From NCBI GenBank assembly GCA_965221205.1, contig OZ244870.1, positions 1,116,001 to 1,180,000 of the forward strand: DNA of 64,000 nt, in the 5' to 3' direction. The position numbers and the translations under genes were made by a program. This DNA comes from CBDFMG01 sp965221205 [NCBI: bacterium] (GTDB taxonomy: Bacteria > SM23-31). This document shows, one piece after another, positions 50,759 to 61,323 of the stretch (positions within the stretch are counted from its first letter, which is position 1; each line of letters starts with the position of its first letter). Under the pieces are notes generated by a model. That model ran no database searches and was not told the origin of the DNA. It was given only the letters and a program-made list of their open reading frames with translations.

Positions 50759-51331
50759 TATGCAACCCGCAAAAAATCGGAATACGGTGGCAGGCAGAGT
50801 TTTATCTGAATCAGGTAGCAAGATATGGTAGTAATTGCACCATTTATATTAATTAAAAATGTGAAGTTCCTGTTTCTATATTCCGGCAGGATGTATCTTA
50901 CAGACTCATATCACAAAAAGATGTGGTTCTATCTACCAATCGAACGGATTAATTTAATTCGCTGAAGTTTAATAATTCATACAGCTCCAAGAGCAGATAA
51001 TCCTTGTAAAGTCATAATGCATTCCGTATTATTCATACTCATAGCACCGATTTATTCTGGCAACATACTTCAAACCTCAATTCGTAAAATTAATTCACTA
51101 TTTACCGTTATTTCTCTTTTATTAATGAGAAATAGTATGCATAAGAAAATGGAGTATCCTTATCATTTAATTCTGCTAGTAACTCCGGAGGCAAATGATT
51201 AGTCTCTAAAAAAATAGTGCAAAAATTGCAGTATGAAAATTACACTCCGTACATCCCGGATGCAGAAAACACTATCATAAAGTATATGCATACTTTAAAT
51301 ATTAATCCAAATAATATAAAAGGCAAAAATT
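50759..51331. other. Eroded region between M24-like copies
   Basis: About 570 AT-rich bases; probably the decayed rest of the fragment upstream. No intact gene, RNA or clear promoter seen. Confidence 0.35.
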
Positions 51332-52762
51332 ATGCTATTGCGAGTTATGGTATATTTAATATCTGTGATGTTCATAGTTCCTGTTATATATGCCCAGCCG
51401 GGTGTCCATACCGCAAAGAGCGGTTCTGATGTTCTCCGATTGATACGGAATGAAAAACTTGATCTTATCCTTCCGGGAGTTATGCGTGACAATAATGTGG
51501 ATATGTGGATTCATGTCACACGTGCGGGAAATCCTGACCCATTGGCTGAGAATTTTGGATTGACGTCAGGTTGTCTAATTTTTACTGACCTGGGTGATAG
51601 GATTGAGCGGGCTGTGTTTGGTTCAGCAGGAGCTGTTGAAAATATTGACATACGCGGCTCCAATAAAATTGCTATGGCTATCGCGGGATATAAGTATCGA
51701 ACTCAAGACTTCTCAGTTTATGACGAATTGAGAGAGTTTGTTGAAGAGCGTGACCCGCGGACGATTGCAGTCAATACATCTGATTGGCTCGCGGTAGCAG
51801 ACGGCATATCATATTCTCAATATGTAAAATTGGAAAAAATCTTAGGACTGAGATATTCAGCAAGAATTATCTCTGCAGAAAATGTTATCACCGATTTCAG
51901 AGTGCGAAGGATTCTAAGAGAAATTGCTGCCTTTACAAATGCTACAGAAATTCATCGTCGAATCCTTGAGCGCGCATTATCTCGTGAAGTAATTAAACCG
52001 GGTGTAACAACTTTGGAAGATGTTGGTTGGTGGGTAAAGGAGCAGTTTTATAAGAGAGATTTAATAAATGGTTATAGTATTGAGGTAGATATCCCCCGGG
52101 TACTCTATTCAGCAAAATCAAAACGTATTGATCCACCTGATGTCAGGTGGTGGATCCATCATAAAAAATATGTATTACGGCGTGGTGATTTTTTTACGTT
52201 TAAAGTTGGTGTACGCTATCTTGACTACTTCTCTACAGATTTTAAACGTAATGCTTACATTGTGCAGGAAGGGGAAACACGTATTCCTGAGAGTATTCAA
52301 AATTCCTTTGACAAGGCACTGGAAGCTCGTGAGATTATTCGAAAAAATATAATAGTTGACAGAACCGCCGGGAAAACGCTGGAAGTAATAGTTTCTGCAT
52401 TGGAAGATGCTGATTATATACAAGTACATTTTAACGATATTGGTACTGACGGCTATATGGAGATACAGAAAGCACTTGCTGATACCAAGAAATCAGGATT
52501 TTTTATCGATCTTAATAGCGAAGTTTACAGCACTGGCGGCTTGGTTACTCTCGGACCTTCTATGGCGCAGTTTCGTCAGGACCGGGCACATTTGAGAATA
52601 CAGGAAAATTATCTGTTTTCATTTGAATTTCAGATACATACCAATCTTCCAGAAAGACCAGGTTTCCCTATTTCCATTAATATAGAAGGAAACCACGTCG
52701 TATCCAGCCGGGGAGTAGAATTTCTTCATCCACCAAATGAGAATATTATACTGATTCATTGA
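51332..52762 (+). CDS. Secreted M24-like (Xaa-Pro aminopeptidase fold) protein, intact
   Basis: 476 residues with a signal peptide (…FIVPVIYAQ). The creatinase/prolidase N-terminal domain (LILPGVMRDNNVDMWIHV, GDRIERAVFG, VEERDPRTIAVNTSDW) is followed by a pita-bread domain: GVTTLEDVGWWV, RRGDFFTFKVGVRYLDYFSTDFKRNAYIV, and an ending with ENYLFSFEFQI and NIEGNHVVSSRGVEFL. The first metal Asp position is Lys (FKVG), the second (STD) is kept, and no clear GHG His is seen, so catalysis is doubtful. It is the only full-length member among four copies here. Confidence 0.8.
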   Translation: MLLRVMVYLISVMFIVPVIYAQPGVHTAKSGSDVLRLIRNEKLDLILPGVMRDNNVDMWIHVTRAGNPDPLAENFGLTSGCLIFTDLGDRIERAVFGSAGAVENIDIRGSNKIAMAIAGYKYRTQDFSVYDELREFVEERDPRTIAVNTSDWLAVADGISYSQYVKLEKILGLRYSARIISAENVITDFRVRRILREIAAFTNATEIHRRILERALSREVIKPGVTTLEDVGWWVKEQFYKRDLINGYSIEVDIPRVLYSAKSKRIDPPDVRWWIHHKKYVLRRGDFFTFKVGVRYLDYFSTDFKRNAYIVQEGETRIPESIQNSFDKALEAREIIRKNIIVDRTAGKTLEVIVSALEDADYIQVHFNDIGTDGYMEIQKALADTKKSGFFIDLNSEVYSTGGLVTLGPSMAQFRQDRAHLRIQENYLFSFEFQIHTNLPERPGFPISINIEGNHVVSSRGVEFLHPPNENIILIH

Positions 52763-52796
52763 ACTTAGAGCAAACAGCAATGAAGGAAACTCAAAT

Positions 52797-54263
52797 ATGT
52801 TTATTCGAAATGTTTTATGTGCGATCTTTTTTTGTCCTTATCGCTGAATTTTTGTAGTTCAAAAACTGCTGAATCAGTATCGACTGATATGGCTATGACC
52901 AATGTTCAGACTCAGGAAGAGGACGAATTAAAGGAACTGCAGAATCAGATTCGCCGGGACAAGTTTGACCTTATACTACCTCAAATCATGCGGGAATACG
53001 ATATCGACATGTGGATTCATGTAATGAGAGAAGAGGTTTTTCATTCCTTTGGTTACTATATAGCTTCTGGTTTTTATGCAGAATTGGGCAGCAACTCCGG
53101 TGTTTTCGTTTTTACGAATCGTGGTGGTGATAGGATTGAACGGGCGGTTCTCGGTCGTCGATGGAGAAATCCGGAACCCCGAGTGCAAAACGCTAATGAT
53201 GTGGTTGAAGAAAGTGGGACTTACGACATAATTGGCGAAACAGTTGATCGGATACAAATCATGACGGAGCACAATAATCCGGGAGGCCCAGAAACAGAAT
53301 ATGATCACCGATTTGATGGCATCGGAGAGGCTGTAAATTACATGGAAAAACTGGGACACCACGTTGGCGCACCTACAAACGACGGCATTTAGTATACAGA
53401 TTATCTCCTATTGACTAAAGAACTCGGTAATAAATATGCCGAGAGACTGGTTTCATCTGAGTATATGATGTACGACCATATTTCGGGACCGGTAAAGAGC
53501 GAACTTGTAAATGTATAAGAAAATACGTAAGTGGGTCGACGAAAATTTAGAGAGAGAATTTTCTCAAATCGAACTAGGTGTAACCAAATTGAGAGATGTT
53601 GGTGCTACTGTCTTGGACAAGAGCCCTGGAGACGGATTTAACACGAAGTGCGGAATTACAAGAAGAGGTGATCGTGTATTCCAGAGAGGCGACTTCTTTC
53701 GAATCGGACATGGTACTGAGGCAGAGTACGACCTACGGGGTATCGAACACACGTGGCAATTCGGGAACTTCTTCGAGCTCAAAACAGAATACGGATACGT
53801 GCTCCGTAAATGGAGAAGTGGGACCACCTTCACAGCTCAAAAAATTCTTGGCAGGTGCTATGAATATCCGTCAGATTTTGGAAGATAACATCAAGGTGGG
53901 TCGTACCGGGAGTGAAACGTTGAAAATCCTCAAGCCAAAACTTGCAGAAGCAGGATTTATTGTTAACGATAGACAACAATATTACAAAGATCTGGATTCC
54001 TGAAAGAATCCAGGTATCTATCGACTTACATGCGGTGGGTAAAGGAACGTATGCCCCTTAGGATTGGTACTTACTGTCCGGATTGGCATCACGATATGAC
54101 ACTTCAACTCTATCACCACTTTGTTATGGAAATGTTTATTTATATGCCGGTCGATGATAGGGAGAACTTTTGGAATTTGTGGTTTCATGACAGTGCGTAT
54201 ATCACCGAACGTGGTGTCGAGTATTTTTTTCCACCGCCCAGTGAGATCCGTCTCATTCACTGA
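52797..54263 (+). pseudogene. M24-like lipoprotein, multiple frameshifts
   Basis: From the ATG at 52797 the signal starts MFIRNVLCAIFF, shifts in a run of seven T, and continues LSLSLNFCSS (lipobox). The body runs DKFDLILPQIMREYDIDMWIHV, DRIERAVLG to 53392. A TAG follows, then KELGNKYAERLVSSEYMMYDH and ELGVTKLRDVGATVL in other frames, QRGDFFRIGHGTEAEYDLRG, and QILEDNIKVGRTGSETLKILK. The end MTLQLYHHFVMEMFIYMPVDD and TERGVEYFFPPPSEIRLIH closes at 54263. At least four lesions. It follows the intact copy directly and was likely a tandem duplicate. Confidence 0.8.
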
Positions 54264-54361
54264 TGATTCGCAAATCGTATAGACTGATGAGTGAGAATCA
54301 CTTGTGATAGCCAAATGCTTGCTATGCTATTCAAATCAAATGTCCAAAATGTTCTGACGAC
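54262..54361 (+). promoter_or_regulatory. Shared upstream element, copy before BNR gene
   Basis: Two blocks recur here and before the TRAP gene. Block A (54262-54305) is GATGATTCGCAAATCGTA..., ending ATCACTTG; the other copy is at 56728-56770. Block B (54342-54361) is GTCCAAAATGTTCTGACGAC; other copies are at 56809, 63056 and 50323. Block B ends 43 bases before the BNR gene start. Confidence 0.45.
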
Positions 54362-54403
54362 TTATATTTTTCTCATCTTAACTAAATCTCAGGAACATGT
54401 GTT

Positions 54404-56666
54404 ATGACATTAAATAAAATAATCCGGGTTTTGTTTGTTTTAATGTTACCATACTTCTTCTTAAACTCATCGGAATTATTTGGACAACAACTTCCTCAAG
54501 AATTATTGGAATTCTTTCATTACCGTTCGATCGGTCCGACGCGACAAGGAGGCAGAATCGTTGATTTTGCAGTCCCTCTTCAGCAAAGCAACACATTTTA
54601 TACAGCAACGGCAAATGGAGGAAGAACTTGGGAAAAGTCACTCAGCGCTATGCAAAATGGAAGGGATATCGGTGCAGTTGACCTTGTCATGGACCCCTAA
54701 AATCCTACAATTCTCTACGCATCAAGTTACGACAGGATTGCTAAACCATGGACGTTTTATGAAGGCTGGTCGGGGGGCGGAATTCACAAAACTACTGACG
54801 GAGGAAAATCCTGGACTAAGCTATTTAATGGTCTTCCAAGTGAAAATGTTGGTAGAATCGGATTAACGATCTCTCCTCAAAATCCTGATATCCTCTATGC
54901 TTACATCTTGGAAGACAGGAATTCAGACGGCAGGTACGAGAACAGAATTTACCGTTGACAGTGGCAGGACATGGAACCGTGTATTCGAGTACGGTGGAAA
55001 TCATCATGCACTTTGGATCGATCCAAGAGATAAAAATCATATATTATCCGGTTACGATTACGGCCTGGCTATAACATACGATGGTGGTAAAAATTGGTAC
55101 CACTCTGATGAACTGCCGCTTGTGCAGATCTATGAGATCGGTGTTGACATGGCATATCTCTATAATGTGTACGGAGGAGCACAAGATTTTGGAACTTTTA
55201 AAGGGCCAAACACAAAAAAAGGACGATTCCCGATCCGGTTTGAAGATTGAGAACATATACTCGGCGGAGACGGCTATTATAGTCAGGTCGATCCAAGCAA
55301 TAACCACTGGCTTTATGCAGAATTCCAGAACGGTGGCCTCTCAAAAATTGACATGCAAAGCGGTAAAAGGAAACGCATTCGCTATACAGGCAACCCTGAA
55401 CTCCGTTTCAATTTCAGTGCACCTATTCTCATTTCTCCTCATAATAGCAATGTTATATATCATGGAGCGAATGTGATTCTTCGCTCTTCTTTTCGAGATG
55501 AAAATTGGGAGGAGATAAGTCACGACCTCACGAAAAACGATCCCGATCTCAGGAATATCGGACCGCTTGCTCACAACACGATTACAACACTTGCTGAGTC
55601 ACCTGCTCGACCGGGAGTTATCTGGGTCGGGACGGATGACAGTAATGTTCAGCTGACCACTGATGGTGGAGAAACATGGACGAATTTGAATAATCGAATC
55701 ACCGGAAATCCGGGATACTGGGTCAGTAGAGTGTTGTATCGCATCATGATGCTGGTACGGCATATGTGACCTATACCGGACGGAGACAGGACGATTTTTG
55801 ACCGTTTGTATATAAGACTTCTGATTTTGGTCAAACTTGGGATTCTATATCGAACAATCTTCCCGATGACGAACCTGTTAACGTTATCCGGGGAGATCAT
55901 AGAAATTCCAATCTTCTTTTCCTCGGAACCGAAAAAGCTGTCTATGTATCCATCGACGGCAGTGAAAATTGGACAAAAATACAAAATAGCATGCCGACAA
56001 CAGGTGTGCAGGACTTAGTTGTCCACCCACACGCAAAAATGATCTCATTGTCGGCTCACACAGCAGAGGAATCTTTATTACCGATATTTCACCACTGCAA
56101 GAACTAACTCCAGATGTTATTGGAAAAAATGTTCACTTTTTCGACATTGAATCGAAAACATAGTGGATTATGACAAATCAAAAAGCGGTCAGCGCACAAA
56201 GTTATTCCGGTGAGAACGAACCACACAGAGTCGTGATTAATTATTACTTAAAAAAATCTATTCGCACTAATGTTTCAATAATCTATTTACGATGGTTTGA
56301 ATTTAATCAATGAGCTGACAGGTCCTGGTGAGGCTGGTCTTAACAGTGTCGAATAGAGTATGACAAAACGGAAACGGAATAGAACACCTGAGAAAATCGC
56401 AAGCTATGACCAGCAGGTTGCCAGTGCAAGATTAAATTATTGGTTTGATTACTATGATCCGGTCGACTCTTATGGTGATGCAGACGAAGAAGTAGACAAA
56501 TATGGCCGTTCTCTCAGCACACATGTACACATTGAGCCAGACTACGCAGCCGTGAGCATATACTGTACGGGTATCCCCCGGAGTTTTTACAGTCAAACTT
56601 TCTGCGGGTGGTGAGGAACATTTCAAAGAAGCGGTTATACTAAAAGATCATTGGTACGATAGATAA
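54404..56666 (+). pseudogene. Secreted BNR/sortilin-type beta-propeller protein, decayed
   Basis: A signal peptide (…SSELFGQ) and YRSIGPTRQGGRIVDFAV begin the typical N-terminus of secreted BNR/VPS10-like glycosyl-hydrolase-annotated proteins. Right after (FYTATANGG) several repeats are missing. DLVMDP is followed by TAA at 54698. Later frames keep Asp-box repeats (TTDGGKSWTKLF, DSGRTWNRVFEYGG, TYDGGKNW, TTDGGETWTNL, TSDFGQTWDSI) and the C-terminal PGVFTVKLSAGGEEHFKEAVILKDHW to 56666. Nonsense codons, frameshifts and internal loss are all present. Function of the intact family is not established; it is often next to peptidases. Confidence 0.78.
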
Positions 56667-56727
56667 AATCTGTTTTAATTGTTCATTATATGTTCAAGCA
56701 ATAAAAGCTCAATACAAATTCTAATTG

Positions 56728-56831
56728 GATGGTTCGCAAATCGTACAACCCGAGGAGTAAATATCACTTGAAAAAGTTAAATGTATCTCTTATATTTATG
56801 ACAATACTATCCAACTTGTTCTAACGACGTA
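56728..56831 (+). promoter_or_regulatory. Shared upstream element, copy before TRAP gene
   Basis: Block A (GATGGTTCGCAAATCGTA..., ending ATCACTTG, 56728-56770) and block B (TATCCAACTTGTTCTAACGACGTAC, 56807-56831) repeat the arrangement before the BNR gene, with the same order and near-identical spacing. It ends about 110 bases before the dctP-like ATG. Confidence 0.45.
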
Positions 56832-56943
56832 CCCTTTCCGAATAGTTACACAACGCGATGAAACAAATTGATAATTTGAATTAGCATCAATTTTCAACAC
56901 AAATTCAAATTGTGTTCTAATTGAAGATAAAACTGAGAGTATA

Positions 56944-57954
56944 ATGAAATTCCGATATATCATTTTTTGTATTGTACCATTGTTTATCCTCACTTTCTGC
57001 AGTAGAGAAAGTGTCGAGGATCAGGCAACTGACACAACAACAGCCGATACGATTTTTCTGAAGGTTGGGATAAACAGTAGTTTAAGTCACCCATACGCTA
57101 AAGGAATGGAAAAATTCAAAGAAGTCCTCGAAACAGAAACGAATGGTACTGTCCATGTAAATATTTTTCCAAATGGTCAGCTCGGCAGTGAAGAAGATCA
57201 AGTTAATGGAATTAGACTCGGAACAATTGATGCTACAGTAGTTGCCGCAGGTAACTTGGCACCTTTTGTTTCAGAAATTGAGCTGTTCAACCTTCCTTTC
57301 ATATTTAATGATCTGGAACATTTTTACCGTGTTCTTGACGGTCCTGTTGGTAAATGGGTTGGAAAAATCATCGAAAGGAAAACGAACAGCGTATTCTTAA
57401 ATTATTTGACTTTTGGAACACGGAATACATGGAATGCAACAAGACCAATCATCACACCCAAAGATTTTAATGGTCTGAAAATCAGAGTTATGAGAAGCCC
57501 AATTTTACTCGATTCTTTTAATGCATTTGGAGCTCAAGCAACCAATATGTCATGGGGCGAATTTTATTCAGCGCTTCAACAAGGAGTTCTTGATGGTGGA
57601 GAAACCAGTGTAGTAGATTTGTATTTTGAAAATTTCTATGAAGTTACAAAGTATGTTTCATTAACAAATCATCTCATTGGAGCTGCTCCGTTCTTTTTTA
57701 ATCAGAAGAAGTATGATGAGCTTCCACCGAATGTTCAGATTGCGATTTTAAAAGCAGGAAAGTATGCGGCAATCACCGCTCGTGAGGTAGAAGAAAGCTT
57801 AACCGAGGAAGCCTATGCAAAGTTGAATGGTATCGGAATAGAGTTCAACGTTGTAGATATAGAGCCTTTTCGACAAAAGATTCAACCTATTTATGAAAAA
57901 TATGCCGAACAACTTGGTGGAATGGAGGTTATTGAGCAAATTAGTAAGCAGTAA
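56944..57954 (+). CDS. TRAP transporter substrate-binding lipoprotein (DctP family)
   Basis: 336 residues with a lipoprotein signal (FILTFC). DctP/TAXI-type features: VNIFPNGQLGSEEDQVNGIRLGTIDATVV, ELFNLPFIF, GTRNTWNATRPI, LKIRVMRSPILLDSFNAFGAQATNMSWGEFYSALQQGVLDGGE (with the substrate Arg in RVM) and a C-terminal VIEQISKQ. It would bind an organic or amino acid for a DctQM permease, but no dctQ or dctM is in the window, so it is an orphan here. Intact within a decayed neighbourhood. Confidence 0.9.
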   Translation: MKFRYIIFCIVPLFILTFCSRESVEDQATDTTTADTIFLKVGINSSLSHPYAKGMEKFKEVLETETNGTVHVNIFPNGQLGSEEDQVNGIRLGTIDATVVAAGNLAPFVSEIELFNLPFIFNDLEHFYRVLDGPVGKWVGKIIERKTNSVFLNYLTFGTRNTWNATRPIITPKDFNGLKIRVMRSPILLDSFNAFGAQATNMSWGEFYSALQQGVLDGGETSVVDLYFENFYEVTKYVSLTNHLIGAAPFFFNQKKYDELPPNVQIAILKAGKYAAITAREVEESLTEEAYAKLNGIGIEFNVVDIEPFRQKIQPIYEKYAEQLGGMEVIEQISKQ

Positions 57955-58357
57955 AGGTTATTTCTCTGACTCCAATTCAAAAACTGAAATATATTCTTGG
58001 AATAATCTGTATCAGTTAAGAATAATTTGGATTGATTTTGACGTACAATTAAGAAACAGTTTTGATTTGGTTAGAGATTTCGGATTAGCAGGATTTCTCA
58101 GTGATTATATAGTAAAAGCAAGATTCAACTTTTTCAGCTAAGAAACTTCCCACCAACCAAGCCTGCTCTTACTCAAAATTTTATATGGCCTAATTCTTCA
58201 TCACTTTTTGCTCTTTATAACAGTTTTTAATACCTTTTAATTTTGGGATTAATATACTTATTTACACTATTAATGAGATGTTCTTCTTATATCTTTAATT
58301 CGTTTAATCAAATATTCCATTCCTCAAGCGTTTCCGAGTAATGATGCCAGTTCAAAT
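57955..58357. other. Intergenic region, nothing recognised
   Basis: About 400 AT-rich bases after the TRAP gene. Frames are open but without family character. No permease gene starts here. Confidence 0.35.
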
Positions 58358-58603
58358 TCAAAAGATTTTTTCTGCTTCCATTAATTGACTGACAATTTTT
58401 TTCTGCCTAATCATTCTTGTTCTCAGGCTGCGAGTTTTTCTCACCATTTGGATAATCTGAGGGGGTGGAAATAGTACTGTAGCGTTTTTCATTGCGTCAG
58501 CGAGGTTGCCACATACTGCTGATGAGTCCATACGAGCCACATCTGCTCTTGTGTCTTCACGGTAATAAAAGCTAGCATCGGCACTTATTTTATACTTCGG
58601 CAT
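58358..58603 (-). CDS. Small hypothetical protein downstream of SDH-type protease
   Basis: The ATG at 58601-58603 overlaps the protease stop (TAATG) and has GGAGG before it, which decides this start over the longer frame from 58621. The 81-residue product (MPKYKISADASFYYREDTRAD...) is mixed, with a basic middle (KTRSLRTRMIRQKK). No family recognised. The coupling implies it is translated with the protease gene. Confidence 0.5.
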   Translation of the reverse strand: MPKYKISADASFYYREDTRADVARMDSSAVCGNLADAMKNATVLFPPPQIIQMVRKTRSLRTRMIRQKKIVSQLMEAEKIF

Positions 58604-59611
58604 TATTTCAATTTCCTCCAACCGTCAAAGGTTCGTTCGTCATGAATTCCATCTTGTGGCCCGGCGTTAGTTGATATCTGTATTCGCTTGCAGGATCCTT
58701 CCGATACAAAACCATAGCACCCTCCGTCCGCTCCTTCTACGAGAGCACGAGTAATAGTGTACTGGACCAACTTATTTGTAGCTTTACCATTAAGTGTAGC
58801 CTGTGGTACATAAGGCTCAAGCAGATTGAGTTCTTCGGCGTAGCTTAGATGAATTTTTCTTAACAGCCCGTAGAGTGCGTCAGATGGCTTTTCAATGCTG
58901 AGTCCTAAATCCATAGCTTCTCTTCGGTTGATCGTATAGTCGTGACTTCCCGAATCTGCGCAGAGGAAGTCAATGATCGATTTGACTTTTTTTCTATCGC
59001 CAACTTGTCGTCGTAACAACTTTTCAGCCAAGAACCGGATTTGTGTTTGTGTCCTGAATATTTCGCCAAGAACCAATGGGTGAATATGGCTGGTCAAGTC
59101 CAGAAGAACAGATGCAAGTGCCTGCTCTCCTCGAATTTTTAGCTCCTCGCGGGCTGCGTCTAAATAGCCACGAACATTTTCAACACTCACCGGGACTTGC
59201 TTGGATTGGCCGCCAATCGTTGCTTGTGGGTTTAGTGGGTTGTTTACGCTCGGATCTATGGGGCCTAGAGCTGCTTGCTTTGTCATGATTACCCGATCTG
59301 CACCGATAGAGATCAACGTACCCGCACTAAGTGCTTTCAGCGGGATCATAACCTCAAACTCGTCACAAAACATACGTACAAGATTCACTAATCGCCATGC
59401 CGCTAAAGTTTGTCCTCCGTCAGTGTGAAGAATCAGGGAGATACGCTGAGTCGGTCCTATCTTTTCGAGGAGGTCGACGAATGGAACGATGCAATCCTGG
59501 GCAATGTGTGTTTCCATTGCCTTGACGGTCACTTGTTATGAACGACAGCACTTTGGTTTGTCTGTCTTGTTCGATGGAGTGATAGAGTTTTTTGCGTTCA
59601 GAATAATTCAT
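58603..59611 (-). pseudogene. SDH-type serine protease (ClpP/SppA fold), frameshift near start
   Basis: MNYSERKKLYHSIEQDRQTKVLSFITSDRQG starts at 59611. After about 30 codons the match moves to the frame with METHIAQDCIVPFVDLLEKIG, so one base has been gained or lost near 59519. The body has HTDGGQTLAAWRLVNLV, IPLKALSAGTLISIGADRVIMT (nucleophile Ser in SAG) and LGPIDPSVNNP, as in the serine dehydrogenase proteinase family of membrane-associated ClpP-like enzymes. A restart at an internal GTG or ATG could give a nearly full body (309 codons from 59532). Often found in defence or mobile islands, here beside IS elements. Confidence 0.72.
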
Positions 59612-59738
59612 CGGGTTTAGCGCGTGCAAAGCCTACAATCGCGTAGTCTTTATTCTTTGGGTGTTTCAAGTATATAAGGCCCTTACTTTTACCATACTCA
59701 TAGTGGGAATAGGTTTTTACAAGTTGTATTGTCTAGTT
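59604..59738 (-). pseudogene. C-terminal fragment upstream of the protease
   Basis: An open stretch QLVKTYSHYEYGKSKGLIYL and KHPKNKDYAIVGFARAKPDELF ends with TGA at 59604, overlapping the protease start (ATGA-type overlap). It has no start codon of its own and may be the tail of the frameshifted small gene next to it. Confidence 0.4.
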
Positions 59739-59740
59739 TC

Positions 59741-59952
59741 TTACCGGTCATGACCCCATCGAGCACTGGCCGCTTTTTTTGCGATTTCCGAACGTCTATC
59801 TTTGCTCAATGATTTAGCCCGAGATTCGTTCCGTGAGGCTCCGGTATTGAACTCTCAAAATAGACGTTTCGATTAGGCAAATTACTGTCAAGAACCCAAC
59901 CCTTATATTCCAGTGCTCTATCTACTCTGTATCGTACATCCATTTCCGACAT
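59741..59952 (-). pseudogene. Small hypothetical gene, frameshifted
   Basis: From the ATG at 59952, MSEMDVRYRVDRALEYKGWVLDSNLPNRN is read. Near 59830 the sense moves to a second frame giving ESRAKSLSKDRRSEIAKKAASARWGHDR, ending at 59741. The EIAKKAASARW ending is common in short conserved proteins of mobile DNA. Function unknown. Confidence 0.45.
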
Positions 59953-60045
59953 TCAGTTTATCTCCATCTCGATTGCTCAACACTATGTTTTACCTCCCTA
60001 TGATGAACTCCCGACAGTCCCCATATTGTGGTATCAAGAGGGCGG

Positions 60046-60162
60046 CTACTTTTTCTTTGATTTTATTACAACCTGCTTCGGTAAGTCCTTGGATTTAACC
60101 CTTATAATCCTGTTTAAAGCTTCCAAAAACCCCATTTCTTTAGAAAATATTCGTTTTGTCAT
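60046..60162 (-). CDS. Very small basic ORF (38 aa)
   Basis: MTKRIFSKEMGFLEALNRII followed by a lysine-rich tail to TAG at 60046. Same strand and direction as the small genes that lead to the SDH-type protease. Could be a real small protein of that cassette or chance. Confidence 0.3.
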   Translation of the reverse strand: MTKRIFSKEMGFLEALNRIIRVKSKDLPKQVVIKSKKK

Positions 60163-60232
60163 TGAATGAGCCCCTTTGTTTTATTCCGAAATTGTTCATA
60201 CTCTTTATTTGTATATATACAAGTCTAAACAA

Positions 60233-60955
60233 TTATAAGTTCCTTGTCAGTTCTTTATAAGACAATTTCTTCCCTCCGGTCCGTGAAAGAATCATGTTAA
60301 ACATAGCGGAATGATTGCTTCTGTTATTATATCTGAATGTCTGCTCGTTAATATACCTCTGAAGGTGCTTTGGGGTTACAAAATGATGTATTCCATAAAT
60401 AGACCGCTTCATTATAGCCCAAAACCCCTCAATGGTGTTTGTATGAACATCTCCCCGGGCATACTCATTCTTGCTATGATTAATACTTTCATGATCATAG
60501 AGCCTATTCAATTTCTTATAAGCATGCCACTCATCAGAAATAACCCGTGAACCGATATTGACATGCTCCAGTAACTTCTGCTCAACGGTACTTCTGTCAA
60601 CGTGGGCAACTTGTTCAGCTTTTACCCTGCCAGTTTCCCTTTCAACCATGCCAACTACTGGCTCCTTTGTCTTGAGACTCCTGCCCTGAGTTTTATCTGT
60701 TTTCTTATTTCTATGTTTGTTCTTTTCCTTCCCTCCAATATAAGTATCATCTATTTCAACAATTCCTTTCATAGGAGCTGAGAAATTTTCATTTTTTACG
60801 GCTTCCCGTATCCTCTGAAGCATATAATAAGCAGTCTTCTGAGTAACCTTCATATCTCTTGCCAGTTGGTAAGAACTCATACTTTTTTTGTGAGTAGTTA
60901 ATAGATATATCGAGAGGAACCACTTACGAAGAGGTATCTTTGACCTTGCCCCCAA
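60233..60955 (-). pseudogene. IS1595-type transposase C, 5' end cut by IS3
   Basis: SKIPLRKWFLSIYLLTTHKKSMSSYQLARDMKVTQKTAYYMLQRI, GIVEIDDTYIGGKEKNKHRNKK (Asp), ISDEWHAYKKL (second Asp), and RGDVHTNTIEGFWAIMKRSIYGIHHFVTPKHLQRYINEQTFRYNNR give the full catalytic core in one frame. The N-terminal zinc ribbon that should precede SKIPLRKW is absent because the IS3 element begins there; the first four residues of the open frame are read from IS3 DNA. A C-terminal tail is complete. The missing 5' part is not found on the other side of the IS3 element. Confidence 0.85.
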
Positions 60956-61015
60956 AAGTTGATCCAGATAGTATATTAGTACAGGGATTAGATTGAAAAG
61001 AAAGGAGCAAGATCA

Positions 61016-61303
61016 ATGGCACGTAGAATTCACACATCAGAACAAATTATCCACAAGCTTCGAGAGGCAGAAGTACTGCTCGCTCAAGGTCAGTCGGTTC
61101 AACAAGCTGCTCGCCAGATTGAGGTTACAGAGCAGACCTATTATCGTTGGCGAAAGGAGTATGGTGGTCTTCGGGTGAATCAGGCGAAACGATTGAAAGC
61201 GTTAGAGAGAGAGAATATTCGCCTGAAACGCCTGGTTGCCGAGAAAGAGTTGGATATTCAAATCCTCAATGAGACTCTGGCGGTTGATGCAAAAAACTTC
61301 TGA
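61016..61303 (+). CDS. IS3 transposase OrfA
   Basis: 95 residues: helix-turn-helix of the HTH_8 type (RIHTSEQIIHKLREAEVLLAQGQSVQQAARQIEVTEQTYYRWRKEYGGL) and a leucine-zipper-like tail (LKALERENIRLKRLVAEKELDIQIL). It binds the element ends and forms the N-terminal part of the OrfAB fusion. AAAGGAGC lies before the start. Confidence 0.92.
   Translation: MARRIHTSEQIIHKLREAEVLLAQGQSVQQAARQIEVTEQTYYRWRKEYGGLRVNQAKRLKALERENIRLKRLVAEKELDIQILNETLAVDAKNF
61291..61297 (+). promoter_or_regulatory. Programmed -1 frameshift site of IS3
   Basis: A AAA AAC immediately before the OrfA ending (phe-stop). A -1 slip changes GCA-AAA-AAC to the frame AAA-AAA-CTT-CTG and opens KKLLSPAKRREVVQHL, the natural lead into OrfB. 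This heptamer is the standard slip sequence of the IS3 family. Confidence 0.8.
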
Positions 61304-61323
61304 GCCCGGCGAAGCGACGGGAG

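Noticed and set aside
56944-58357. Complete TRAP transporter operon
   Set aside because: Only the binding protein is present; the following 400 bases hold no DctQ- or DctM-like membrane protein.
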